NCBI GenBank assembly: GCA_017454905.1
Contig: JAFTCB010000062.1
Location: forward strand, 186,001-250,000
Length of the DNA: 64,000 nt
Direction: 5' to 3'
Source of the DNA: Bacteroidales bacterium
GTDB lineage: Bacteria > Bacteroidota > Bacteroidia > Bacteroidales > UBA932
A program made the position numbers and the translations under genes. The notes beneath the pieces are model-generated. The model had not been told where the DNA came from and ran no database searches. It saw nothing but the letters and a program-made list of their open reading frames with translations. Of the stretch, positions 27,035-35,157 are shown one piece after another. Within the stretch, counting starts at the first letter, position 1. Each line of letters opens with the position of its first letter.

Positions 27035-27883
27035 ATGTGGCTTTGGCTTTCCGTCCTTTCAGCGTTGCTCCTGGGCATCTATGATGTCTCCAAGAAGCAG
27101 GCCCTCAAACGCAACGGGGTGTATTGGATCCTGCTCAGTGCCACGGCGCTCACGGCCATCTACCTGTCGCCCTTCCTGTCCGCGGGCTCGCTGCAGGACC
27201 ACCTGAGCCTCGTGCTCAAGGCCGTGCTGGTCTCCACTTCCTGGGTGTCCGGGCTGATTGCGATGCAGCACCTGCCACTGACGACGGTGAGCACCATCAA
27301 GGCTTCCCGCCCGATGTTCGTGGTCATCTTCTCCATCATCCTCTTTGGTGAGCGCCTCAACCTGTTGCAGTGGCTGGGCGTCGCCATCGTGATGGTCGCC
27401 CTCTTCCTGAGTTCCCGCTCCAAGCGCCACGAGACGGACAAGGAGACCTCTGCCAAAGGGATGACCTGCATGATCATCTCCGTACTTTCCGGCGCGGCCA
27501 GCGCCCTCTACGACAAGTTCATCCTCCAGCACCTCGAGCCGCTGTTCGTCCAGAGCTGGACCAATATCTACATCACCATCCTGCTGGCCCTCGTGATGCT
27601 GGTACAGTATTTGACGGACAAAGAGCACTTCCAGCCCTTCGTGTGGGACTGGCGCATCCTGCTGATCTCCGTGCTGATCACCGTGTCCGACGCCATCTAT
27701 TTCTTCGCGGTGAAGGATCCGGACGCACTGCTCTCCGTGATCTCGATGATCCGCCGGAGCTCCGTGCTGATCACCTTTGTGGGCGGCGCGCTGATCTTCA
27801 AGGAGGGCCAGATCAAGGACAAGGCGCTGGACATGGTCCTGATGATGGTGGGCATCGCCCTGCTGCTGTTCGGGACCCATTAA
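27035..27883 (+). CDS. EamA-family (drug/metabolite) transporter
   Basis: A 282-residue inner-membrane protein with about ten predicted helices arranged as two five-helix EamA repeats (first around residues 2-128, second around 140-280). The conserved end of repeat 1 reads [33 protein letters not shown], and the matching site in repeat 2 is [22 protein letters not shown]. The substrate is unknown; relatives export amino acids or other metabolites. The start at 27035 fits the promoter 17 bases upstream. It is followed after 13 bases by the S41 protease gene. Confidence 0.88.
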   Translation: MWLWLSVLSALLLGIYDVSKKQALKRNGVYWILLSATALTAIYLSPFLSAGSLQDHLSLVLKAVLVSTSWVSGLIAMQHLPLTTVSTIKASRPMFVVIFSIILFGERLNLLQWLGVAIVMVALFLSSRSKRHETDKETSAKGMTCMIISVLSGAASALYDKFILQHLEPLFVQSWTNIYITILLALVMLVQYLTDKEHFQPFVWDWRILLISVLITVSDAIYFFAVKDPDALLSVISMIRRSSVLITFVGGALIFKEGQIKDKALDMVLMMVGIALLLFGTH

Positions 27884-27896
27884 TGTTGACAAGATT

Positions 27897-29513
27897 ATGA
27901 AACGTACCGTTCTTCTCATAAGTCTGCTCGGCGTCACGCTCGCCGCAGGCGCACAGTCTCCCCGCTTCAAACTCGGCAAATGGACCGAGATCCAGACCGC
28001 CATCCTGCAGGAGTTGAACCGCTCCTACGTGGATTCGCTGCCCGTCGACCGGATCGAGCGCCGCGGCATCGACGCGATGCTCGAGAACCTCGACCCGTAC
28101 ACGGTCTACATCCCCGAGGAGGAAAATGAGAACCTCCAGATGATGATCCACAAGACCTACGGCGGCATCGGCGCCGTGATCTACAAGCCCGACGTCCAGG
28201 GCAACGTCATTATCAACGAGCCCTACGCCAATTCCCCGGCCCAGAAATACGGGCTGGTCTGCGGCGACGAGATCATGGCCATCAACGGCGAGACCGTGGT
28301 CGGCCTGACCTCCCAGCAGTGCAGCGAGAAGATGCGCGGCGATCCCGGCACCCAGGTCGTCTTCCATGTAAAGAAACTCCGCAGCGGCGAAGAGGTGGAC
28401 ATCACCGTCACGCGCGAGCGCATCAAGATCGACGATATCGAGTATTCCGGCATGCTGGACGACAACGTGGGGTACATCTCCCAGAACGGTTTCTCCGACG
28501 GGGTCGGAGCGGACTTCCGCCGGAAAGTCGCCGAACTCAAGAAGCAGGGGATGAAGACCCTCGTGCTCGACCTGCGCGGCAACGGCGGCGGTCTGATGAA
28601 TGAAGCAGCCGAGATCGTGTCCGTGCTCGTGCCCAAAGGCTCTCTCGTCGTATCCGCCCAGGGCCGCGAGCCCGGCTCCACCTATGCCCTCAAGACCACC
28701 CGCGAACCGCTCGATACCCGCATGCCGGTCATCGTGCTGGTGGATTCAGGGTCTGCTTCGGCCTCCGAGATCGTGGCGGGCGCCCTGCAGGACATGGACC
28801 GCGCCACCATCATGGGCGAGCGCACCTTCGGCAAGGGCCTCGTCCAGAGCATCCGTTCGCTCCCTTACGGCGGCGAACTCAAGGTCACCACGGCCAAGTA
28901 CTACACCCCCTCCGGCCGCTGCGTGCAGGCCATCGACTATGCCCAGCGCCGCGAGGACGGCAGCGTGGTCTCGATCCCCGATTCGCTGACGCGCGAATTC
29001 AAGACCGCCCACGGGCGCACCGTGCGCGACGGCGGCGGCATCACCCCGGACGTCAAGCTGGACTTCCGCGAATACAGCCGCCTGACCTATTCCCTGGTCG
29101 CCTACGGCGTGATCGAGCAGTACGCACTGGAGTTCGTGCGCAAACACGAGAGCATCCCGTCCGTGGAGGAATTCTACCTGTCGGACGCCGACTACGAGGA
29201 TTTCATCGCGTTTGCCAAGGGCAAGGAGTTCGACTACCGCTCCTCGGCCAAGACCTATTTCGACCGCACCAAGGAGGAGCTCAAGCGCGACGGACTGGAC
29301 GCTGCGATGCAGTCTGAGCTCGACGCCCTCGAGAAGTCGCTCAACATGAGCAAGGAAGAATTCCTGCGCCTCAAGCGGGAGGAGATTGTCCCGCTCATCG
29401 AGGAAGAGATCGTCGTCCGTTACTACTTCCAGGAAGCCGGCGTCAAGGTGCGCATCCGCTATGACGATGCGCTCCGCCAAGCCCTCGCCAGCGAGCGGAT
29501 CAAGCAGTTCTGA
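27897..29513 (+). CDS. C-terminal processing peptidase (S41)
   Basis: A 538-residue exported protease of the Prc/CtpA family, cleaving C-terminal regions of envelope proteins. It has a signal peptide (MKRTVLLISLLGVTLAAGAQ), an N-terminal helical region with the YVDSLPVDRIERRGIDAML motif, a PDZ domain (about residues 85-175), and the catalytic core with VDSGSASASEIVAGAL (nucleophile Ser) and GERTFGKGLVQ (general-base Lys). The long C-terminal extension of about 150 residues with charged helices is common in Bacteroidetes homologues. Its stop overlaps the recO ATG by one base (TGATG). Confidence 0.95.
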   Translation: MKRTVLLISLLGVTLAAGAQSPRFKLGKWTEIQTAILQELNRSYVDSLPVDRIERRGIDAMLENLDPYTVYIPEEENENLQMMIHKTYGGIGAVIYKPDVQGNVIINEPYANSPAQKYGLVCGDEIMAINGETVVGLTSQQCSEKMRGDPGTQVVFHVKKLRSGEEVDITVTRERIKIDDIEYSGMLDDNVGYISQNGFSDGVGADFRRKVAELKKQGMKTLVLDLRGNGGGLMNEAAEIVSVLVPKGSLVVSAQGREPGSTYALKTTREPLDTRMPVIVLVDSGSASASEIVAGALQDMDRATIMGERTFGKGLVQSIRSLPYGGELKVTTAKYYTPSGRCVQAIDYAQRREDGSVVSIPDSLTREFKTAHGRTVRDGGGITPDVKLDFREYSRLTYSLVAYGVIEQYALEFVRKHESIPSVEEFYLSDADYEDFIAFAKGKEFDYRSSAKTYFDRTKEELKRDGLDAAMQSELDALEKSLNMSKEEFLRLKREEIVPLIEEEIVVRYYFQEAGVKVRIRYDDALRQALASERIKQF

Positions 29514-30163
29514 TGGTCCATCGCACCCGGCTGATCATCCTCAACACCACCAAGATCGGGGAGCGCTCCCTGGTCCTGCACGCCCTCAGTCCCGACTGGG
29601 GGCGCCGCAGTTTCATCACCTCCGTCCCCAAAGGCGGCCGGATGGCGCTGTTCCAGCCCCTGAATGTGCTGGACGCCGAAGTCGTCGAGAATCCCCGCTC
29701 CGACCTGTGGCGCGCGTACGGCCTCTCCGCGGTGCATCCCCTGGCGGGGATCCGGACCAGCGCCGCCAAGAATGCCATGACCCTGTTCATGAGCGAAGTG
29801 CTCTGGCGCATCATCCGCGACGGGGCACGGGAAGAAGGCCTCTTCGAATGGTGCGAGCGTTCCGTGCTGACCCTGGATGCCCTCGAAGGAGATTATGCCA
29901 ATTACCACCTCCGTTTCCTGCTGGAGCTGGCCGCCACCCTGGGATTCTCCCCGTCGTTGGAGGACCTGGCCCCCTTTGCGGAGACGCATCTGGACGATGT
30001 CCGCGCCCTGCTGCAGTCGGACTTCGGCGCCTGCATGCTCGTTCCCCTGAACGGCGAGGCGCGCAGCGAGATCGCGGAGATCCTCCTCCGCTACCTCAGT
30101 TATCACGCAGAAACCCGCATCGAGGTTCGCTCGCTGCGGGTCCTGCGGGAATTGTTCCGGTAA
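29513..30163 (+). CDS. recO: DNA repair protein RecO
   Basis: A 216-residue protein of the RecFOR pathway, which anneals single-stranded DNA and helps load RecA. It starts with the expected OB-fold segment (TRLIILNTTKIGERSLVLHALSPDWGRRSFI). The middle helical region has SEVLWRIIRDGAREEGLFEW and LRFLLELAATLGFSP. No zinc cysteines are present, as in other Bacteroidetes RecO. The start overlaps the S41 protease stop, implying coupling. It ends 2 bases from the convergent stop of the export protein gene, with no terminator between. Confidence 0.92.
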   Translation: MVHRTRLIILNTTKIGERSLVLHALSPDWGRRSFITSVPKGGRMALFQPLNVLDAEVVENPRSDLWRAYGLSAVHPLAGIRTSAAKNAMTLFMSEVLWRIIRDGAREEGLFEWCERSVLTLDALEGDYANYHLRFLLELAATLGFSPSLEDLAPFAETHLDDVRALLQSDFGACMLVPLNGEARSEIAEILLRYLSYHAETRIEVRSLRVLRELFR

Positions 30164-30165
30164 AA

Positions 30166-30639
30166 CTATTTCATCAGGTCGATGGCGCCGAACACACCCA
30201 GGCTCGCCAGGAGCATGATGGCGGCGGCGAGCAGGAGACCCAGGAAGATGTAGACCATGCTCTTCTTGAAGTCCATGTCGAGGATACTGGCGGCCAGGGT
30301 GCCCGTCCAGGCGCCCGTGCCGGGCAGCGGGATGCCGACGAAGAGCAGCAGGGCCACATAGAGGCCCGCGCCCGCCTTGGCTTCCAGCTTGCGGCCGCCC
30401 TTCTCGCCCTTCTCCAGGCACCAGGTGAAGAATCCCCCGATGTACTTCTTGTCCTTGCCCCACTCCAGGACCTTGCGGGCGAACAGGAAAATCAGCGGCA
30501 CGGGGACCATGTTGCCGATCAAGGCGACGATCAGCGAAGGGACGAGGGGCAGGTCAAAGCCCACGGCATAGGGGATGGCGCCGCGGAGTTCGATCAGCGG
30601 GACCATCGAAATCAGGAAAACGATCAGGTACTTTTTCAT
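30166..30639 (-). CDS. Small multi-drug export family protein
   Basis: A 157-residue integral membrane protein of the COG2426 'small multi-drug export' family. Features are the N-terminal LISMVPLIELRGAIPYAVG, GNMVPVPLIFLFARKVLEW, and PLPGTGAWTGTLAASILD, with about four helices. Transport activity of the family is poorly documented. Its first 4 bases overlap the end of the unknown gene upstream (ATGA), so the three minus-strand genes 30166-32119 form one tightly coupled operon. Confidence 0.88.
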   Translation of the reverse strand: MKKYLIVFLISMVPLIELRGAIPYAVGFDLPLVPSLIVALIGNMVPVPLIFLFARKVLEWGKDKKYIGGFFTWCLEKGEKGGRKLEAKAGAGLYVALLLFVGIPLPGTGAWTGTLAASILDMDFKKSMVYIFLGLLLAAAIMLLASLGVFGAIDLMK

Positions 30640-31124
30640 CGGATCTTTGCCAGATAATCTTTAATGGCGGCAAAAGCCGCCGCCTGGCCGGCTTCGGACG
30701 ATTCGGGCGTCTCCACGACCAGGTCAAACACACCGCCCGGCAGCGGGAAGCGGCCCACCTTGAAACGGGCCGTACTGCACCGGGCCTCATATTCTGCCGC
30801 GAAGTTCTCCGGAGAGCCTGCCAGCGAAATGAACAGATCCTCCTGGCGGGGATTCTCCTTGCTCCCACGCACCTGCGGCTTGAGGATGCCGATCAGGTTG
30901 ACATCTTCCTTGCGCGGACAGATGACCTGGACCGGGACCCCGTGATAATCGAAGAACTGCCTGGCTGCCCGGCTGATCCGGGCGGAGTCCTCCCCTTCCA
31001 CCGTCGTATCCACGAACACCGTCGCGCTGCGCACCTGGCGCAGCGGCAGGAGCTTTGTCGGGACCGTGCTCCGGTTCTTGCGGAGCGCATACCAGCGGCA
31101 GACGGCGAGGATGGGGTTTTTCAT
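30636..31124 (-). CDS. Bacteroidetes-specific protein of unknown function (DUF6913-like)
   Basis: A 162-residue protein with no signal peptide or membrane helix. It begins MKNPILAVCRWYALRKNRS and continues with an alpha/beta pattern (SATVFVDTTVEGED, VPVQVICPRKEDVNL, LFISLAGSPENFAAEYEA). It resembles the short proteins grouped as DUF6913 in Bacteroidetes, but I hold that assignment loosely. It overlaps by 4 bases with both the PfkB kinase upstream and the export protein downstream, so its expression is tied to both. I cannot infer a function. Confidence 0.75.
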   Translation of the reverse strand: MKNPILAVCRWYALRKNRSTVPTKLLPLRQVRSATVFVDTTVEGEDSARISRAARQFFDYHGVPVQVICPRKEDVNLIGILKPQVRGSKENPRQEDLFISLAGSPENFAAEYEARCSTARFKVGRFPLPGGVFDLVVETPESSEAGQAAAFAAIKDYLAKIR

Positions 31125-32119
31125 GCTTCGTATGCGGCGATCAGTTCACGGATCTCCTGCTTGGCGGCACGCCAGCGGGGAATGTCGATCTTGGTGCCGA
31201 TCACTTCGACGACCTTGGCCGCAATGATCGAGCCAATCTCGCCGCAGGCCTTGAGCGGCAGGCCCAGGGAGTCGGCATACAGGAACCCGGCTGCATAGGT
31301 ATCGCCTGCGCCGGTCGCATCGACCGGATCGGCCGGCCAGGGACGGATGCAATACACTTCGTCTCCGGACTTGACCCAGCTGCCGTCCTTGCCCACCTTG
31401 ACGATGGCGATGCGGCAGAGGGAGGCCAGTTCGTCCAGGGCCTCGCGCGGGTCCTTGCAGCCGGTGAAGGCCCGGGACTCGTTCTCGTTGGCGAAGACGA
31501 TGTCCACATACTTCCCGACGATGTCGTGCAGGAAGGCCAGGTTGGACTCCACGACGTTGTAGGATGCCAGGTCCAGGGAGATGGTGCAGCCGGCCGCCCG
31601 GGCCAGTTCGACCGCCCGGCGGACCAGGTCCTGGTTCTGGACCAGGTAGCCCTCGATATGGAAATAGTCATAGCCCTCGAACCAGGCCGGATCCAGGTCT
31701 TCCGGGACCAGATCCAGCGCCGCGCCGAGATAGACGGCGAAAGTACGCTCGGCGTTGCCGCCGCTCACGAAGACCATCGAACGGCCGCTCGCATGCCCGC
31801 TGGTCAGCAGGTGGGTCTGCACCCCATACTGCTCCTGGTCGCTCTTGAAGAGCAGTCCGAGTTCGTCGCTGCCGATCTTGCCGATGAAGCTCGACGGCAT
31901 CCCGAAGATGGCGGTGCAGGAGATCGTGTTGGCGGCGGAGCCGCCGGCCACGTATTTCACGCCGAGGGGCTTGAGGGCCGACCAGATGTTGTCGCCCGTC
32001 TCCGCGTCCACATGCTGCATGCTTCCCTTGGGGAGATGATACGTATTCAGCAGGGTGTCATCCGGCAGGACGGCCAGAATGTCCGTCAGGGCGTTGCCAA
32101 TTCCTATAATCGATTTCAT
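31121..32119 (-). CDS. PfkB-family kinase (adenosine kinase-like)
   Basis: A 332-residue ribokinase-fold sugar or nucleoside kinase. Markers are GNALTDILAVLPDD near the start, AGGSAANTISCTA for the substrate site, IGKIGSDELGLLF, and the catalytic/anion-hole motif DATGAGDTYAAGFLY. The sequence is of the branch usually labelled adenosine kinase in Bacteroidetes; the exact substrate is not proven by sequence. It is the first gene of a three-gene operon and overlaps the next gene by ATGA. It is divergent from the flippase-like gene. Confidence 0.92.
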   Translation of the reverse strand: MKSIIGIGNALTDILAVLPDDTLLNTYHLPKGSMQHVDAETGDNIWSALKPLGVKYVAGGSAANTISCTAIFGMPSSFIGKIGSDELGLLFKSDQEQYGVQTHLLTSGHASGRSMVFVSGGNAERTFAVYLGAALDLVPEDLDPAWFEGYDYFHIEGYLVQNQDLVRRAVELARAAGCTISLDLASYNVVESNLAFLHDIVGKYVDIVFANENESRAFTGCKDPREALDELASLCRIAIVKVGKDGSWVKSGDEVYCIRPWPADPVDATGAGDTYAAGFLYADSLGLPLKACGEIGSIIAAKVVEVIGTKIDIPRWRAAKQEIRELIAAYEA

Positions 32120-32147
32120 ATCTTACAAAAATAACATAAAATAATCG

Positions 32148-32155
32148 TAAATTTG
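32148..32155 (+). promoter_or_regulatory. -7 promoter box of the flippase-like gene
   Basis: TAAATTTG followed by C, ending 6 bases before the ATG at 32162. This excludes the upstream in-frame start at 32153, which falls inside the box. Confidence 0.5.
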
Positions 32156-32161
32156 CGGCCG

Positions 32162-33142
32162 ATGAACAAGAATACCAAAAATATCATCAAATACACCCTC
32201 TCCACCGTACTGGCCGTCGTCCTGGTCTGGTTCGCTTTCCGCGGGGTGGATTGGAAGGCCTTCTGGGCCGGTTTGCAGCAGACCCGCTGGATCTGGGTCG
32301 TCCTCTATTTCATCGTCGCCCTGCTGGCGCTCGTCTTCCGCGAGGAGCGCTGGTACGCCCTGATGAAGCCGCTGGATCCGGAGATCCGCCGCCTGCATGT
32401 CTGGGACTCGATCAACGTCGGCAACCTCATCAACATCGTCCTGCCCGGCGCCGGGGAGTTCGCGCGCTGCGGCTACGTGTCCTCCAAGCGGATGAGCTAC
32501 GACAAGGCATTCGGGACGATCGCCTGCGAGCGCCTGTGCGACGTGTTCGCCATCCTCATCGTCATCATCCTCGCCCTGGCCCTGAAGTGGGAAAGTTTCG
32601 GTCCGTTCTTCGCCGAGAACATCTGGCAGCCGATGGCGGGCCGGATGGGCGGCGCCCTGGGCTGGCTGATCGCCGCCGTGGTGCTGCTGATCGCCGGCTT
32701 CTTCGCGGCCGTTTACTTTCTGCGCAGGCGCGTACGCCTCTTCGGCCGGATCGCCGGCTGGCTCAAGGGGCTCTGGGCCGGATTCGCCAGCGTCGCGCAA
32801 TTGAAGAACAAATGGGGCTTCGTGCTCACCACCGTCGGCATCTGGACGATGTACGTCCTGATGCTCTGGTGCACCATCAAGGCCATCCCGGACCTCAGCG
32901 CCCTGGGGATGGTGGACGCGCTCTTCCTGTCCGCCGTCGGCAACCTCGCCTCCGTGATCCCCGTCCCGGGCGGGATCGGCGCCTACCACTACCTGGTGGC
33001 CCTGTCCATCCAGAGCCTCTACGGACTGCCCTGGGAGACCGGCATCCTGGCCGCCACCCTCGGGCACGAGGCGCACGCCATCCTGATCATCATCGTCGGC
33101 GTCATTTCTTACGCGCACCTGACCTTGCGGAAGAAGAAATAA
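32162..33142 (+). CDS. Lysylphosphatidylglycerol synthetase/flippase-like membrane protein (UPF0104)
   Basis: A 326-residue polytopic inner-membrane protein with seven to eight hydrophobic helices. It belongs to the UPF0104/AglD family (membrane part of MprF-type flippases). Typical segments are NVGNLINIVLPGAGEFARCGYVS near residue 85 and SAVGNLASVIPVPGGIGAYHYLVA near residue 260. It probably moves or modifies a lipid-linked substrate, which is unknown. The start at MNKNTKN follows the -7 box by 6 bases. asnA follows with its own promoter. Confidence 0.88.
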   Translation: MNKNTKNIIKYTLSTVLAVVLVWFAFRGVDWKAFWAGLQQTRWIWVVLYFIVALLALVFREERWYALMKPLDPEIRRLHVWDSINVGNLINIVLPGAGEFARCGYVSSKRMSYDKAFGTIACERLCDVFAILIVIILALALKWESFGPFFAENIWQPMAGRMGGALGWLIAAVVLLIAGFFAAVYFLRRRVRLFGRIAGWLKGLWAGFASVAQLKNKWGFVLTTVGIWTMYVLMLWCTIKAIPDLSALGMVDALFLSAVGNLASVIPVPGGIGAYHYLVALSIQSLYGLPWETGILAATLGHEAHAILIIIVGVISYAHLTLRKKK

Positions 33143-33154
33143 TCGCTATCTTTG
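33125..33154 (+). promoter_or_regulatory. Promoter of asnA
   Basis: A -7 box TATCTTTG (33147-33154) lies 19 bases after a TTG (33125-33127) that can serve as the -33 element. The ATG is 29 bases downstream. The leader holds a short inverted repeat, CAGGTA at 33155-33160 and TACCTG at 33176-33181. Confidence 0.6.
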
Positions 33155-33183
33155 CAGGTAGTTAGTAGCGTTATTTACCTGAT

Positions 33184-34221
33184 ATGCACCTGATCATCCC
33201 CGATCACTACGTGGACCTGCCCGGCGGGGCGGAGAACACGGAGAAGGCCATCAAGGCCGTCAAGGACATGTTCCAGAACAATCTGTCAGCCCAGCTGGCC
33301 CTGCTGCGCGTGACCGCTCCGATGGTCGTGCTCTCCGGGACCGGCCTCAACGACGAGCTTAACGGCGTGGAACGCCCCGTCCGTTTCCCCATCCGGGACA
33401 TGGACGAACGGCAAGCCGAAGTGGTCCACTCCCTCGCCAAATGGAAGCGCGTCAAGCTCGCCCAGATGGGCATCCAGCCGGGCCGGGGCATCTACACGGA
33501 CATGAACGCCCTGCGTCCCGACGAGGACCTGGACAACCTCCACTCCATCTACGTGGACCAGTGGGACTGGGAAAAGGTCATCCGGCGGGAGGACCGGCAC
33601 CTGGGCTTCCTCAAGCAGACCGTCCGCCGCATCTACGAGGCGATCAAGGTCACGGAGAACAAACTCTTCGTCGAGTTCCCGCAGATCACGCCGGAGCTCC
33701 CGGAGGAGATCCATTTCGTGCATGCCGAGGAGCTGGTGCAGCTCTATCCCGGGCTCACACCCAAAGAACGCGAGAACGAGATCGTGCGCCGCTACGGAGC
33801 CGTGTTCATCATCGGCATCGGCGGGGTGCTGTCCGACGGTGCGCCGCATGACGGCCGCGCCGCGGACTACGACGACTGGAGCAGCCCCAACGAAGAGGGC
33901 TTCAAGGGCCTCAACGGCGACATCCTCGTCTGGAACAACATCCTCCAGCGCCCCTTCGAGCTGTCCAGCATGGGCATCCGCGTGGACGAAGCCGCCCTGC
34001 GCCGCCAGCTGGAGATCAAGGGCGAGAGCTGGAAGGAAAGCCTCCCCTTCCACAAGAGCCTGCTCGCCGGAGAGCTCCCCTGCACCATCGGCGGCGGCAT
34101 CGGCCAGTCCCGCCTCTGCATGTACTTGCTGCGCAAAGCCCACATCGGCGAGATCCAGAGCAGCATCTGGCCCGAAGAAATGGTCCGCCGCTGCCGCGAA
34201 GCGGGAATCAATCTGGTATAA
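33184..34221 (+). CDS. asnA: Aspartate-ammonia ligase (asparagine synthetase A)
   Basis: Makes asparagine from aspartate and ammonia with ATP; it has the class II aminoacyl-tRNA synthetase fold. The 345-residue length and the conserved segments are right: LNGVERPVRFPI near residue 60, GIYTDMNALRPDED, SIYVDQWDWEKVI, and the ATP-binding end GGGIGQSRLCMYLLRK. It has its own promoter. Its stop is 2 bases from the stop of the convergent AraC gene, with no visible terminator. Confidence 0.97.
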   Translation: MHLIIPDHYVDLPGGAENTEKAIKAVKDMFQNNLSAQLALLRVTAPMVVLSGTGLNDELNGVERPVRFPIRDMDERQAEVVHSLAKWKRVKLAQMGIQPGRGIYTDMNALRPDEDLDNLHSIYVDQWDWEKVIRREDRHLGFLKQTVRRIYEAIKVTENKLFVEFPQITPELPEEIHFVHAEELVQLYPGLTPKERENEIVRRYGAVFIIGIGGVLSDGAPHDGRAADYDDWSSPNEEGFKGLNGDILVWNNILQRPFELSSMGIRVDEAALRRQLEIKGESWKESLPFHKSLLAGELPCTIGGGIGQSRLCMYLLRKAHIGEIQSSIWPEEMVRRCREAGINLV

Positions 34222-34223
34222 GC

Positions 34224-35048
34224 TCAATCCCCCGGGGTCTCCCGCGGGGAGTAACCGAATTCGCGCTTGTAGGCGCGGCTGAAGAAGGCAGGGTCTTTGA
34301 ACCCCGCTTCGAGCATGGCGTCGGCCACGCGGCCGCCGCCCGCGGCGAGCAGCCGGTGCGCCTCCTGGAGCCGGCGGCGCAGGATCCATTTCTCCGGCGT
34401 GAGGTCGCTGACCTTCTTGAAGTCCCGCTTGAACGCCGAGAGGCTGCGCCCCGTGTAGCGGGCAAGCTCCGGCACGGAGAGGTCATACATATAATTCTCC
34501 TCCATGTAGCCCAGCAGGTCCACCTTCCACGGCTGCGCGAAATCAAAGAGCGATGCGTAGAAGTTGCGGTCCGCCGCCAGCACACAGCGCAGGCCTTCCA
34601 GGCGCTTGAGCCAGGCCACCTCTTCGGGAAGGGACTCCGCCGAGTCCAGGTAGGGCGTGAGCGAGAGGAAAAGGCTCTCGAGTTCCGGCCCGGACGGGAT
34701 CTTGAGCACGGGCTCCTCGTTGCGCCGGGCGTCCAGGGGCAGTTCCCGACGGGACAGACTCCGGTAGTAACTGTGCAGGAAATGCCGGCAGAAGAACAGG
34801 GCGACCGACTGGAAGGGCTGCCCGTCCTCCGGCGCCCAGGCATCCACCACGAGGCGGTGGTCCTTGCGCAGGAAGACGCAGTCTCCCGCCAGGAGCGGAG
34901 TGCGGCGCCCGTCGCAGACGACTTCCGCCCGGCCGGAGCGGATGTACAGGAGGGTGTGTTCTTTGAGATGCTGCGGTCCGCGGACATCCTCCCGGTCCAC
35001 CCGGGAGAAGACCACGCCGGAGTAGTTGATGCGGCTGAATCCTTCCAT
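34224..35048 (-). CDS. AraC-family transcriptional regulator
   Basis: A 274-residue regulator with an N-terminal cupin-like sensor region (LLYIRSGRAEVVCDGRRTPLLAGDCVFLRKDHR) and a C-terminal double helix-turn-helix (about residues 170-270). The second helix-turn-helix ends in DPAFFSRAYKREFGYSPRE, the AraC signature. It is divergent from a TonB-dependent receptor gene, and between them lies a perfect tandem repeat (35070-35108) placed like an AraC-type operator. It most likely controls that receptor and itself in response to a ligand of the receptor. Its -7 box ends only 4 bases before the ATG. Confidence 0.92.
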   Translation of the reverse strand: MEGFSRINYSGVVFSRVDREDVRGPQHLKEHTLLYIRSGRAEVVCDGRRTPLLAGDCVFLRKDHRLVVDAWAPEDGQPFQSVALFFCRHFLHSYYRSLSRRELPLDARRNEEPVLKIPSGPELESLFLSLTPYLDSAESLPEEVAWLKRLEGLRCVLAADRNFYASLFDFAQPWKVDLLGYMEENYMYDLSVPELARYTGRSLSAFKRDFKKVSDLTPEKWILRRRLQEAHRLLAAGGGRVADAMLEAGFKDPAFFSRAYKREFGYSPRETPGD

Positions 35049-35052
35049 GGCG

Positions 35053-35086
35053 CAAAGATAAGGAGATTTTGGACTTTTCAGTCAAA
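35053..35086 (-). promoter_or_regulatory. Promoter of the AraC regulator gene
   Basis: The minus strand reads TATCTTTG at 35053-35060 with a TTTG (35083-35086) 22 bases upstream as the -33 element. That TTTG is the end of operator repeat 1, so operator binding should block this promoter (autorepression, inferred). Confidence 0.55.
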
Positions 35087-35108
35087 CAAACTGGACTTTT
35101 CAGTCAAA
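35070..35108 (+). promoter_or_regulatory. Tandem 17-bp operator for the AraC regulator
   Basis: TGGACTTTTCAGTCAAA occurs twice, at 35070-35086 and 35092-35108, without mismatch. The repeats are in the same direction and 22 bases apart start to start, close to two helical turns, the arrangement expected for an AraC-type dimer on one DNA face. They end about 20 bases before the -7 box of the receptor gene, covering the -33 position, which itself has no TTTG: a typical activator-dependent layout. Confidence 0.8.
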
Positions 35109-35128
35109 TCCTTCTCCCGCTGATGTCG

Positions 35129-35136
35129 TTACTTTG
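35129..35136 (+). promoter_or_regulatory. -7-like box of the TonB-dependent receptor gene
   Basis: TTACTTTG followed by C, one base from TAnnTTTG, ending 21 bases before the ATG at 35158. No -33 TTTG is present at the right spacing, in keeping with activation from the repeats at 35070-35108. Confidence 0.45.
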
Positions 35137-35157
35137 CACCTGCATTATTATTGCCTG

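Noticed and set aside
33155-33181. Riboswitch or attenuator in the asnA leader
   Set aside because: Only a 6-bp inverted repeat (CAGGTA/TACCTG) is present in a 30-base leader, too little to support a riboswitch.
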